Assembly: GCA_020633195.1 (NCBI GenBank) | Contig: JACKEC010000014.1 | Location: 1 to 64,000 of the forward strand | From: Sandaracinaceae bacterium | GTDB lineage: Bacteria; Myxococcota_A; Polyangia; Polyangiales; Sandaracinaceae | Length of the DNA stretch: 64,000 nucleotides | Reading direction: 5' to 3' | Shown here: positions 8,838-18,700 of the stretch, one piece after another | Layout of the letters: the number at the start of each line of letters is the position of its first letter | Numbering within the stretch: the stretch's first letter is position 1 | The notes under the pieces: generated by a model | Told to the model about the DNA's origin: nothing | The model's database searches: none | The model's input: the letters and a program-made list of their open reading frames with translations, nothing else | Program-made: the position numbers and the translations under genes

Positions 8838-9652
8838 GGCGTCACCCCCGCCTGCAGCTGAGGTAGCCAGGTCTTCACCGCATCCCGTCGATCCCGCAGA
8901 ACCTCCATGATCTTGGTGAGTTTGCCTTGTGCCGATCCGGTCGTCCACTCCGTGGGTGCCGAGCTGGCGATGGTTGTGAGGACACCATCCGTGAGCCCAC
9001 AGACGGCTGCTTCGAACGAGCCGAGATCAGGCGCCTTCCCGAGCGCGTGGCGAAACACGTGGTGGCTCACGATATCCAGGGCTGGGTCGGTTGCGGGAGG
9101 CGGCGCCCCGATGATCGGCAAGAGGAAGCTGAACGCTGCCTCGTGGTCGAACAGCACGAAACCGTTCCGATTCACGAAGAGGTTGGGGTTGTCGGCGCGG
9201 CGGTCCGGGTTGTGTGTGAAGACGTCGAAGCCGAGGACGTGGGCGGCGGCAGCCTTCTGACCGGGCGAGAGGACGAGCCCGTGCACGTACTGGGTGTAGT
9301 CGTCGGATACGTACTCTGACCCGAAGACGAGGCCAACCGAAGCGAGAAGGTCCGATCGGAGATCCGGGTCGATAACGGACTGGGCGAACGCTTGGTCGAT
9401 GCGGACGACGTAAGGCGTGGGGGTCGTCAGGCCGAGCTCGATCGCGATCTGGGAAGCGATCCACTCGCAGAGGTACTCCAGGGGTGGCTGAGTGAGCCGG
9501 TTCCGAGGCTTGATGACGCACTGGACGGCGCTCGCATCTGGCCCCGGGCCCCGCGCGAACACGGTGATCGGCTTGTTCCGCCCCGTTGTGAGCCGGCGTT
9601 CGGCGAGCTCGGCCAGGATCTCCGTCGGCGAGGAAGGAGCCAGGGCGGTCAT
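8834..9652 (-). CDS. HipA-like Ser/Thr kinase
   Basis: A 272-residue kinase-like protein related to the C-terminal part of HipA, without the HipA N-terminal domain. The probable phosphate-anchoring Lys is in CVIKPRNR (about residue 48). The catalytic and metal-binding block FDVFTHNPDRRADNPNLF then FVLFDHEAAF (about residues 136-170) carries the family's N-x-D-R...N...D arrangement. HipA kinases phosphorylate proteins such as glutamyl-tRNA synthetase; the substrate here is unknown. The start codon overlaps the drmC stop by 4 bases and its own stop overlaps DUF3037 by 4 bases. There is no HipB-like antitoxin next to it, so it does not look like a classical hipBA pair. Confidence 0.82.
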   Translation of the reverse strand: MTALAPSSPTEILAELAERRLTTGRNKPITVFARGPGPDASAVQCVIKPRNRLTQPPLEYLCEWIASQIAIELGLTTPTPYVVRIDQAFAQSVIDPDLRSDLLASVGLVFGSEYVSDDYTQYVHGLVLSPGQKAAAAHVLGFDVFTHNPDRRADNPNLFVNRNGFVLFDHEAAFSFLLPIIGAPPPATDPALDIVSHHVFRHALGKAPDLGSFEAAVCGLTDGVLTTIASSAPTEWTTGSAQGKLTKIMEVLRDRRDAVKTWLPQLQAGVTP

Positions 9653-10425
9653 CCTCGACCTCGCACAGCAAAACCGCCGTTAACGAGCGACATCCACTGC
9701 TGTGCGAGGTGGCGTGCGAAGGCGGGGTCCTGGAGCAGCACGCCGACCTCGATGTTTCGCTCCTGTCCCTGCTTCGTGAAGTTGGCGCTCGACACGAAGG
9801 CGCGCCGCCCGTCGACGACCACGCACTTGGCGTGGAGGATCGAGTAGGGCGGCGGCGGGACGATGGCTCGCTTGTCGTAGTACAGCTCCGGATAGGGCGC
9901 GCCGAAGGGCCAGTTCTCGTCGAGGAAGTCGGCGAGCGCCTCGTCGGCGTGTCGTTCCGGCGGGTCGGCCGCGACCTTGGGCTGGGTGATGTCGACGAAG
10001 AACGTCGCCCGGACTCCGTGCGTCTTCATCGTCGCGTGCAGAGGCGCGAGGACGTTCCGCGCGTGGGTGAACGAGTACCCCGCGAGGATGACGTGGTCAC
10101 GTGCGCTCTCGAAGAGCTCGCGCAGGACGATGGCGGTATCGCGCGCCGTGGCGCCGTGGCCCTCGGGTCCGGTCCAGACGAGCTCGGGGGCGGGGCGGGT
10201 GAGCTTGGCGCGCTCGGCGAGGGCGGCGTCGAGGATGGCGAGGCAGGCAAGACGGGAGTGGCCCTGGAGGGCGCCGGTGAGGGCGTCGAGCTGGTTGCGG
10301 ATGCCGAAGCCGGTGAGGCTCGAGCGGGTGACCGGGGTGTCGAGGCTGCGCGCATCGATGGCGTCACGGAGGCGCTCGAGGGCGGAGGTGGCGACCTCGG
10401 CCAGGCTCGAGCGGGGGGGGGTCAC
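9649..10425 (-). CDS. drmC: DISARM protein DrmC (phospholipase D-like)
   Basis: A 258-residue PLD-family protein from a GTG at 10425 that overlaps the drmB stop (GTGA). An upstream in-frame start at 10548 gives an Arg/Pro-rich leader inside drmB and is rejected. One HKD motif is clear near residue 197 (HAKCVVVDGRRAFVSSANF), followed by the family pattern ERNIEVGVLL. Single-HKD proteins of this kind usually act as dimers. DrmC is the third core DISARM protein. In the studied DISARM systems it contributes little or variably to protection, and its nuclease role is presumed. It is fifth in the operon. Confidence 0.92.
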   Translation of the reverse strand: MTPPRSSLAEVATSALERLRDAIDARSLDTPVTRSSLTGFGIRNQLDALTGALQGHSRLACLAILDAALAERAKLTRPAPELVWTGPEGHGATARDTAIVLRELFESARDHVILAGYSFTHARNVLAPLHATMKTHGVRATFFVDITQPKVAADPPERHADEALADFLDENWPFGAPYPELYYDKRAIVPPPPYSILHAKCVVVDGRRAFVSSANFTKQGQERNIEVGVLLQDPAFARHLAQQWMSLVNGGFAVRGRG

Positions 10426-12302
10426 GGGCGCTCCTTGAAGAAGGCGAGCGCGGGGTCGTTGCCGATGGTGGGGACGACGAGGGCGCGGTCGAGGTAGCGG
10501 TTGAAGCGCTCGCAGGAGCACTCGGCGATGTAGAGGCAGCCATGGCAAGCGGCCCCTTCGGTGCGGCGGTCGCTGGCTTCGCTCGAGGGGTCATGCTGGG
10601 CACAGACCGGATCGTTCGAGCAGAGGCGGCCCATGTCCCACGCTTCTTTGAGGTGGCGTCGGAGGCGGCGACCTTCTTCGACGAGGCCGCCGAGGGTGCC
10701 TTCACTGCCTGTGGTGCCGGTGCTGATGAGGATGGCGGCCATCGGGGGCTCTACGTCGCCGGGCGGGTTGCAGTAGATGCGCTCGCGGAGGGCGCTCGCG
10801 GCGTAACCGCACTCGAGGCTGATCGCAGTAACCAGGAGGTGTGCGAGGGAGTGGAGCATGTAGAAACGGATGCCGGGGAACTCGCCGCGGGCGTCAACCT
10901 CGAAGGCGCGGAGGAGCTTCTCGGCGCGGTCGATGACGGCCGGTGACTTCTCCCAGCTGCGCACGGCGGCTTCGTCCAGCTGGACGAAGATGCCCTCGCC
11001 TCGCACCTCGGCGGCTGGTAGCCACTTCTGGTTGCCGCCGGGCATGGTGAGTGGGGCGGGCTTCACCTTGAACGACTCGAACTCGAACTCGCCCTGCAGG
11101 TTGGCGCTGACGGAGTCGAAGCGACTGAAGCTGACCTGTACGCGGACCTCGCGGAGCTCGGGGACGACGAAGAGGTTGGAGACGCCCTTCGGGAGGTCGA
11201 TGCGCTTGCTGGGGACGCGGTAGGCGGCGAAGTCGGCATCGGGATCAGGCAGGACACCGGGCTGCTCGACGGGGGCGGTGGTGATGCGCTCGAACTCGGC
11301 GGAGCGCAGCGGGCGTTCGGTGGCGCCGGTGGTCGCGTCGCGTTCCTTCTGGATGGCGGTAGCGATCTGGGTGGCCGAGAAACCCTCGAGCGACTCGCGG
11401 AGGAAGCCGATGATGCCCAGGAGCATCTCGACGGCGGCTTCGTCCTTGGCGTCCTTGAGGACGTCCCAGAGCTTCTTGTCGCGGATGCGCTTTCGGAGCG
11501 GATCGGCCTCGGGCTCCGGCAGTCGAAGCGCGCTGACGACCTGGGAGAAGTAGGCGTCGGAGCCGGTGCGGACGAGGAGCTCGAGTTTGAGGTCGCAGTC
11601 GTCGTTCGCGTTGCGGCCGCCGAGCCAGGGTCGGTCGCCGCGGCAGTCGAAGGGGGCCGCGGTCTTGGCCTTGCTCATGGGCTGCCAGGAGCCGCAGTTG
11701 CTGCAGCTCACGACGATGCGACCGAGGTCACCCGTGGCGCCTTCCTTGAGGTGGAGCTCAGGGCGGTCGCACGTGTTGTCCTCGTAGTCGAGGTGGGCGA
11801 ACGGGACCCACGGGAAGTCCGCGAGGTGGCCGCGCTTGCAGGCGGCGACGAAGCGCACCGGGATGGCGTGGTTCGAGACGTTCTTCCCGCATTGGTGGCG
11901 ATACCGGCCGGCCTTGTTTTCGAACTGGTCGACCGCGCGGGCGAGGCGTTGGCACCCCTGGCACACAAACCAGCGCGGGAACTCAAGGGCGCGGACGCCG
12001 ATGCTGGGGAACGGGTCTCGGACGTCGCCCTCGGGAGGCTTGCGGAAGTAGTGGCTGCGCGCGAGGTCGAGGTCCGGGTGCAGGGCCTTGAGTCGCGGGA
12101 TCAGCGAGCGCCTCAAGCGCGCATCGTCGAGCGGCTCGCCCTCGGACTCGCGGCCGTAGCCCCAGTGCTCGAGGCCGCCGATGACGACGGCGCGATCGAC
12201 GAGGTCGACCATCGAGCCGGGTCCGAAGGTGGTGATGAGCTGGCTCTGGCGGAGCTGGCCCTCGGGACGCGCGACGCGCTTCTGCTTCTTGGGCGACGCC
12301 AT
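10422..12302 (-). CDS. drmB: DISARM protein DrmB (DUF1998)
   Basis: A 626-residue protein with the DrmB opening LRQSQLITTFGPGSMVDLVDRAVVIGGLEHW. Several Cys pairs suggest zinc sites: CQGCQR at about residue 115, SCSNCGSW at about 200, and a C-terminal cluster (CAQH, CHGCLYIAECSCERFNRYLD) in the DUF1998 region. In studied DISARM, DrmB partners the helicase DrmA in DNA binding and loading. The ATG overlaps the drmA stop by one base (TGATG). Length and domain order are normal for the family. Confidence 0.95.
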   Translation of the reverse strand: MASPKKQKRVARPEGQLRQSQLITTFGPGSMVDLVDRAVVIGGLEHWGYGRESEGEPLDDARLRRSLIPRLKALHPDLDLARSHYFRKPPEGDVRDPFPSIGVRALEFPRWFVCQGCQRLARAVDQFENKAGRYRHQCGKNVSNHAIPVRFVAACKRGHLADFPWVPFAHLDYEDNTCDRPELHLKEGATGDLGRIVVSCSNCGSWQPMSKAKTAAPFDCRGDRPWLGGRNANDDCDLKLELLVRTGSDAYFSQVVSALRLPEPEADPLRKRIRDKKLWDVLKDAKDEAAVEMLLGIIGFLRESLEGFSATQIATAIQKERDATTGATERPLRSAEFERITTAPVEQPGVLPDPDADFAAYRVPSKRIDLPKGVSNLFVVPELREVRVQVSFSRFDSVSANLQGEFEFESFKVKPAPLTMPGGNQKWLPAAEVRGEGIFVQLDEAAVRSWEKSPAVIDRAEKLLRAFEVDARGEFPGIRFYMLHSLAHLLVTAISLECGYAASALRERIYCNPPGDVEPPMAAILISTGTTGSEGTLGGLVEEGRRLRRHLKEAWDMGRLCSNDPVCAQHDPSSEASDRRTEGAACHGCLYIAECSCERFNRYLDRALVVPTIGNDPALAFFKERP

Positions 12303-15300
12303 CAGGTCCTCTCGTCCAGGTGGGCGAAGCGCAACCAGACGGGCACGCTGGGCTCGACGTCACGCATGCTGGTCGGCGCCTCGAACTGCTTCGCGTCGTG
12401 GTCGTCGGGGGGCTCGTCGACGGCCGTGTACATGAGGGCTTTGCCCTCGTCTGGGACGCGGTCGAGCTTGCTGTAGACGCGGTCGGCGCCGCCCGTCCTT
12501 GCCTTGTCGATGACACGCTCCCACGAGTCGAGAAAGTCCCGGCCGCGTCGGCGCACGAGATCGGCGATGCGCTCCTCGGCTTCCTTGTCTTGCCAGTCCC
12601 GGTGATGACGAGCGCGATCGACGATCCAGCTGAGGAGCCGCTCGGCCTCCGAGCGCTGTGCGTGGATGTTCATCACGCCGGCGGGCGGCTCGAGCTCCTC
12701 GATGCCGTGGCGAATCATCGTGAGCATCGTGCCGACGAGCCCACGGTCGAGGGTCTGCCCGCTGAAGGGCGTGACCGTCGTCGCCTCGACATCGCGGTAG
12801 AAGCTCTCGTGGTAGCTGACGAAGCGCTCGTAGTGCGAGCGGTCCCGCGGGCGGAAGACGTTGAGGCAGGTCACGACGAGGCCGGGGTAGGCGCGGCCCA
12901 CGCGGCTCGTCGCCTGGATGTACTCGCTCGTGGTCTTCGGCTGGCCGGTGACGACCATCAGCCCGAGGCGGTCCACGTCGAGGCCGACGGAGATCATGTT
13001 CGAGGCGAGCACCACGTCGAGCGGCTCCGGCTTCTCGGCGGCGCGTCGGGTGCCGAGGCGGCGCTTGGTCTCCTTAACGCGCTCGGTGCTCTCGCGGGAA
13101 GTGAGCTCGGCCGGCATCTTGAGCTTGCGGTCGGCGGCCCACGGATGCGGGGCGATGAAGTTCTGCGGACGCTTACCCTTGTCGAAGCCCCACACGCGGT
13201 TGCGCACCTCATCCTCGACGAGGCGCCGCATGCCTCCGAGCTCGCGGAGGCTGTTGAAGTAGCCGACCAGCGTCATGTACGGGTCGCCCGGCTGCTCCGG
13301 CGGCCCCTTGGGGTCGAAGTGCTTCTCCGCCGCCGCCAGGAGCGTGGCGTAGCTTCGGACGGAGACCGCCCTGAGCGCTCGCCCGGGCGCGGCGACGCCG
13401 ACGTAGAGCCGACCCCAGTCGTCCGACTTGAGCCTCGAGAAGAAGTTGTCGCCCTCGTTGATGCCGCGCGGCGGAAAGAGCGCCATGTCGCGGCCGAAGA
13501 GCGCGCGGATCTGCTCGCGGGCGCGCCGCACGGTGGCGGTCGAGCAGACGACCTTCGGCCCGTAGCGCTTCCCGTCGACGACGCGCTCGCAGAGGTAGTC
13601 GATGGCGGCCTCGTAGAGCCCGACCATCGTGCCGAGCGGCCCGCTGATGAGGTGGAGCTCGTCCTGGATCACGAGCTCGGGGGGTGGCAGCCCGTCGGGC
13701 AGCTTCGTCGCGCCCTTCGGCGGCTTGTGCATGACGCCGTAGGCGCGCTGCTCGTCGAGGTGGGTCGCGCGGCCGAAGAGCATGCCCGCTTCCCCCCGCC
13801 ACGGGACCATCGCGTACTTGTCGACGGTGGCGACCACGAAGTCGGGGAGCTCCTGGTAGATCTGCTCGTCGACGAAGAGCACCGGCAGGCCCTGCCCCGA
13901 ACGCTTGGCCTCGGTGAAGAGACACTTCTCGCCCTCGCAGTACACGACGGCCCGCACGTACTTCGTCTTGCTGGGCTTCCCCTTGGCATCGACGAGCTTG
14001 ATGTTCTGGATCCGGATGTCTGTGCCGCACCACGGGCAGCTCGTCAGGGGAAACGGCGAGCTCTGCCGCCCCGGCGTGTAGTCGTGGAGCGCCTTGTGGA
14101 CGTCCTTGAGGCGGTTCGCGGTCGCCGCGGCCCCCACCCAGAGGCCAACGGTGAAGCGCGCGTTACCTAGCTTCTTCGGGTCGCGGCGGCGCATCTCCTC
14201 GAGGGCGCACATCAGCGTCGCGGCGCGGCCCAGCTGGTCGAGGGTGAGGAGGCGAAGCGTGTAGCGGAGGATGACCGCGACGCCGCGCCCCTCGTGGGGC
14301 TCCTTCTTGCCCCGGAGCCGCCGCAGCACGAGCGTGAACGCGATGAGGCCGAGGTACGCCTCGGTCTTGCCGCCGCCGGTGGGGAAGTAGATGAGGTCGG
14401 CGACCTTGCGGTCGGCGTGGGTCGGGTTCGCGACCGAGGCGAGGTTGAGCAGCACGAACGCGAGCTGGAACGGCCGCCACTCCGGCTCCTTGCCGTCCTT
14501 GTAGCGCCGGTCCTCCCGCATCGTGTCGGCCTGGAGCGCCGCGACGTACATCGCCTGGTTCGCGAGCTTGAACGCCTCGAGGATCTCCGTGTCGTTCTTG
14601 AGGAGCTGGATGCCCTCCCACATCCGGTCGCGCGCCTTCGTCGCCTTCTGCATCAGCCGACTGCGCGTGTCCTCGAGCGACTGGCGGGGGAGCGACTCGG
14701 TGCGCTGCTCGTTGATCCACCTCGAGTAGGTGTCGACGAGCGGAGCGAGCCCGCGCTCCAGCCCTTCGCCGTCGAGCTTGGCGAGCGTGGCCATCCGGGT
14801 GAGCACGTCGTCGAAGCGAACGTGCTCGACGCGCGGCACCTCGTACTCGGGGATCTGCGTCGTGGCGAGCGTGCGCACGCTCTCGTCGGCGTCGGGAACG
14901 GGCCGGGCGAGGCTCGTGTTGTGGCCGACCGCCCACTCCACCTTGTCGCGGAAGTTGAGGGCGAGCACCTTCTGGTCCTCGTCGTCGCCGTCCTCGCCGC
15001 GCCGGTTCGGTCGCTTCTCGAAGCCCGGCTCGTAGCGAAGTGAGAACTGGACCTGAAAGACGAAGCTGAGATCGCGGTCCTTGTCGAGCACGGTGCGCTC
15101 GTTGACGAGGAACAAGCTCAGCACGCGTGAGCCGGTGGGAAGGCCCTCGATGTCCGTCGTGCGTAGCTCGCCCCGGAAACGGAGCCCGCTCGTGTTCGGC
15201 ACCGGAATGCCATCACGCCCCTCGAGGACGGCGCGATCGAGCGGGATCTTGATGTCCTTCTCTTCGTGAGGGACCCGCTTCCAACCGATGGACTTCTTGT

Positions 15301-15700
15301 CGTCGCGATCCTCGGCGGTCTCGACCTTGTCGTAGTCCGCGAAGGCGAGATCGACCTCGAGGTGATCCCCGTCGCCCGGAGGCAGGAACACGCTCAACCC
15401 CATCGACGCTGGGAATCGCGCGGGCCGCTTGGTCTCGGGCTCGGCCTCGCCCGCGTCTTCGGCCTGGGTGTCGTTGTCACTGACGAGGCCACCCTCCTGC
15501 GAGTCCTCGTCGTCCACGTCGGGCGCGCGTCCGCCCTGAGGGGCGAGGAAGCCGGTCAGATACCAGCGCGATGGGGCCAGCGGCAGGACCTCCTCGCCGC
15601 CGGAGGGATGGTCAGGCGGAACGAAGGGGCCGACGAGGTCGGCGTGAAGGGCTTCGACGAGACGGCGTCGGATCGCGAGCTCCTTGTCTTGGTCGGCCAT
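12302..15700 (-). CDS. drmA: DISARM helicase DrmA
   Basis: A 1132-residue superfamily 2 helicase. Motif I is FPTGGGKTEAYLG (about residue 438). The DEAH-type box appears as IQDELHLISGPLG (about 678), with VCSTATVRRA as motif III. Motifs V-VI are LASNMISVGLDVDRLG and YIQATSRVGRAYPG (about 880-930). DELH in place of DEAH is usual in DrmA. The helicase acts with DrmB on incoming phage DNA. It starts 2 bases after the drmMI stop and its own stop overlaps the drmB start. The acidic N-terminal 130 residues are poorly structured by eye. Confidence 0.96.
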   Translation of the reverse strand: MADQDKELAIRRRLVEALHADLVGPFVPPDHPSGGEEVLPLAPSRWYLTGFLAPQGGRAPDVDDEDSQEGGLVSDNDTQAEDAGEAEPETKRPARFPASMGLSVFLPPGDGDHLEVDLAFADYDKVETAEDRDDKKSIGWKRVPHEEKDIKIPLDRAVLEGRDGIPVPNTSGLRFRGELRTTDIEGLPTGSRVLSLFLVNERTVLDKDRDLSFVFQVQFSLRYEPGFEKRPNRRGEDGDDEDQKVLALNFRDKVEWAVGHNTSLARPVPDADESVRTLATTQIPEYEVPRVEHVRFDDVLTRMATLAKLDGEGLERGLAPLVDTYSRWINEQRTESLPRQSLEDTRSRLMQKATKARDRMWEGIQLLKNDTEILEAFKLANQAMYVAALQADTMREDRRYKDGKEPEWRPFQLAFVLLNLASVANPTHADRKVADLIYFPTGGGKTEAYLGLIAFTLVLRRLRGKKEPHEGRGVAVILRYTLRLLTLDQLGRAATLMCALEEMRRRDPKKLGNARFTVGLWVGAAATANRLKDVHKALHDYTPGRQSSPFPLTSCPWCGTDIRIQNIKLVDAKGKPSKTKYVRAVVYCEGEKCLFTEAKRSGQGLPVLFVDEQIYQELPDFVVATVDKYAMVPWRGEAGMLFGRATHLDEQRAYGVMHKPPKGATKLPDGLPPPELVIQDELHLISGPLGTMVGLYEAAIDYLCERVVDGKRYGPKVVCSTATVRRAREQIRALFGRDMALFPPRGINEGDNFFSRLKSDDWGRLYVGVAAPGRALRAVSVRSYATLLAAAEKHFDPKGPPEQPGDPYMTLVGYFNSLRELGGMRRLVEDEVRNRVWGFDKGKRPQNFIAPHPWAADRKLKMPAELTSRESTERVKETKRRLGTRRAAEKPEPLDVVLASNMISVGLDVDRLGLMVVTGQPKTTSEYIQATSRVGRAYPGLVVTCLNVFRPRDRSHYERFVSYHESFYRDVEATTVTPFSGQTLDRGLVGTMLTMIRHGIEELEPPAGVMNIHAQRSEAERLLSWIVDRARHHRDWQDKEAEERIADLVRRRGRDFLDSWERVIDKARTGGADRVYSKLDRVPDEGKALMYTAVDEPPDDHDAKQFEAPTSMRDVEPSVPVWLRFAHLDERT

Positions 15701-15702
15701 CG

Positions 15703-18700
15703 CTAGAAGAGCTCCCCTTGGTCGATGTCCGCGGGCTGGCTGTCCGGCGACTTGCTCGCTTTGCCCTTGCCACCCTTACCGCGCTGCTTCGCGGCCGCCT
15801 TCTTCTTGCCCTTCTTCGAGCGGAGCCCGAGGCGCTCCTCCTCGCGAGCTCGCTCGGCGTTGAGGACGTAGAGGCGGTCGATCACCTCGTCCTCGAACTC
15901 CTGGAGCGCCGCGCGGTCGGCGTCGGTCTTCGGGCAGAAGGGAGGGACCTCGATGTCGGACCAGCCGTAGGCGTCGAGGACGGCGCGGTCCATCTCTTCG
16001 TGGAGGCGGCGGAGCTCGACGACGCGGGGCTCGTCGTTGCTCGAGTCCTTGAGCGCGTTGTAAGTCTTCGTCAGGCCTTGGTCGGTGTCGACCATGAACT
16101 TCGCGCGCGTCTCGTAGAGCCGCTTTCCAATGCCCTCCAAAGCCTCGGTCTTCGTGGACGGGCCCTGCCACGGAAAAGGAAAGGTCTCAAAGCAGACCGT
16201 GGGGCTATAGCTCAGCGTTCCCCCCAGGCTGGAACCATGAGACCGGACCCACACCTCATGCAGCCTCGATTGGAGGACTGAAAAGGACGAGCATGCGTCG
16301 AGGGTGACCACAACCGACTTCTGCGAGAAGATCCTATCTGTCGGCTGAAAGCCAAAGGCAACGTGCTTGGTCACTTGGGCCGAAACGAGGCAGCGATCCA
16401 TCTCGGACAAGGCCAAGTACAGTGCCGGCCGATGGGCCTGAAATCGCCACCACTGTTCTCGAAGGACCCGCGCGCTCGCATTGTCGGTCCGTAGCCGATC
16501 TCGATCCGGCTTGACTCTTTCTCGGACGATCCCGACGAGATCAGGCCATCGACTGGCTTCTTCGAGAGTCATGTCGTGGAAGCTGATCACATAACGGTCA
16601 AACAGAAGGCGGGGAGAGGTGTTGATCTCATCGCCACCCAGGTACGGAAAGATGCGCTCCCCGTTCTTCTTGTTGTGCGCTAGCAGCAGATCTCGTTCGG
16701 CGGCGTCTAGAATGAAACCTTGGCCGTAGATCTGCGTACCCATCGATACCAGCGGCTTGTTCGCTACTAGGCGCTGAGCATCTGGTCTTTCAGGTCGCGG
16801 TTCGAGCTTCGAATTGATCTGTGCGACAGGCAGGCCGCCCAGCGAACGCGACACCACGAACTCCTTGGCGCGACCAAGTGCGAAGCAACAAGGAGCCACC
16901 GACACTGAAGCGTCTCCCGGCCATTCAAGGCCTGGATCGGCGTAGTAGATCAGTGCGCCTTGGTTGACGAGCCATTGAAGTCCGCCAACCCTGGAGTGGC
17001 CCTCGGTAATCGTATCTGTGGCGATTAGCCCAACAGTTCCGTGCGGACCGCACAAGGCGTGGACTTGCCTTAGGAAGTAGACGACCAGGTCGCCCTTGCC
17101 ATGTGTCAGCGGATGTCGGGCCAGAATCCAGTCGCGGTAGCTGTTGCCGAAACTGCCAGAGACGTGGCGACCACCCAGGAATGGCGGGTTGCCGACGAAT
17201 GCATCCATGTATGCGACTCGGTTGACTGTTCCCTTCTCTAGGGGATCCGGGCGCTCTTCGTAGAAGATCTCTGGAAACTCCAACATCCAATGAAACGGAG
17301 AGTGGGGTCTTGTCATTGCTCGCGCTAGAGCCTCAAGTTCGGCGCACACGCTTTCGTCGCCATTGAGCAACTGGTTCACTAGGCCAGCCCGACGTGCGCG
17401 TTCCTTTTCTCGCGCTTTCGACGTCCCCATCGCGAAAAAGCCCCCGATGCAGACGTCGGCGATCATTCGAACGCGCGCAGTCGCCTGCTCCGCATACTCA
17501 AGAAGCCGCTGCTTCTCTCGTTGTGACTCCGCGTCTTCCTTATCCGCCAGTGCGAGAAGCTGGTCGCGATGTTCTAGCGCTTGTTCGAGCGCGTCGTCGA
17601 GCGCCCGCCGGCACGTCTCGAGCTGCTCCTTCGGCTCCCAATGGAAGCTGCGAATCTGCTCCAGGTCGAGGCCCACAAGCGAGTCCCCGTGCCGCAACGC
17701 GTGATCCACGAATGTAAATGGCAGCTCCTTCGACAGCGTGACCAACCAGAGCGACAGTTTCGCGAGCTCGACGGCAGCAGCGTTCTTGTCCACGCCGTAG
17801 AGACAGCGCTGCGCGACGAGACGGCGGGCGTGAAGCAGCGCGTCTCCGTGCTCCTCGGTGAGCGCAGCGCGCTCGCCGGAGCGGTCCCACGCCGCGACGA
17901 CCTCCTCGGCGAGCAAGCGGCACGCGGCGACGAGGAAGGCGCCGGACCCCATCGCGGGATCGCAAATCTTGAGCTCGAGAATCTGCGCCGCCGTTCGGTT
18001 CTCGCCGAGGCACGCGAGGATCGGCTCGAGGGTACGCTTGACGACCTTCTCGCTGAGCCAGCGCGGTGTGTAGTGGCTACCCGTTCGGCGACGCTCTTGA
18101 CCGGGTTGGAGCACGAGCCTGCCCGCCGCGGCGCGGTGGCGCAGCTTCTCCTTCTTGCCGCCCGGCGCGAGCTCGGCGAGCTCCTCGGCGAGGGCGCGCT
18201 CCTCGGCTGCACTCTTCACCGCCGCTTCGGCCCTCTCCTGCGCAGTCATCGACAGGCCGCACGTCTCCTTCCAGAAGCGCTTGCGGTCGGCGGCCTTCAT
18301 GGCGCGTACGATCCCGGTCTCCGCCCACACGCGGTCGCTTCCCAACCGCACGGCGGGACTCTCGACGCGCAGGACGTGGTAGCCCATGAGCGACTCGTAG
18401 ACCGCGCCGATCTGCTCGACATCGAGCGACCGGTAGCTCAACCGCTGGCCCTTGAAGACTACGAGCCGGTGCAGCACGCGGTACACGGTGTCGTCGTCGA
18501 TGCTGGGGAGCTGCACGGCGGCGCGCTCCTCCGGCAGCGTGATCGCGGCGGTCCATCCCGGCAGGCCGCCTTCGAGGAAGGGGAAGGCGCTCGGGTCGAA
18601 GAGCTTGCCGCGACGGGGCGGAAGCCGAACGCCCTCGTGCTGGACGCCGAGGAAGACAGCGCGGAACAGCGCAATGAGCCGACCGTAAGCGCCGAAGCGC

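Noticed and set aside
8834..9652. A classical hipBA toxin-antitoxin pair
   Set aside because: The kinase lacks the HipA N-terminal domain and there is no small HipB-like helix-turn-helix gene on either side; its neighbours are drmC and DUF3037.
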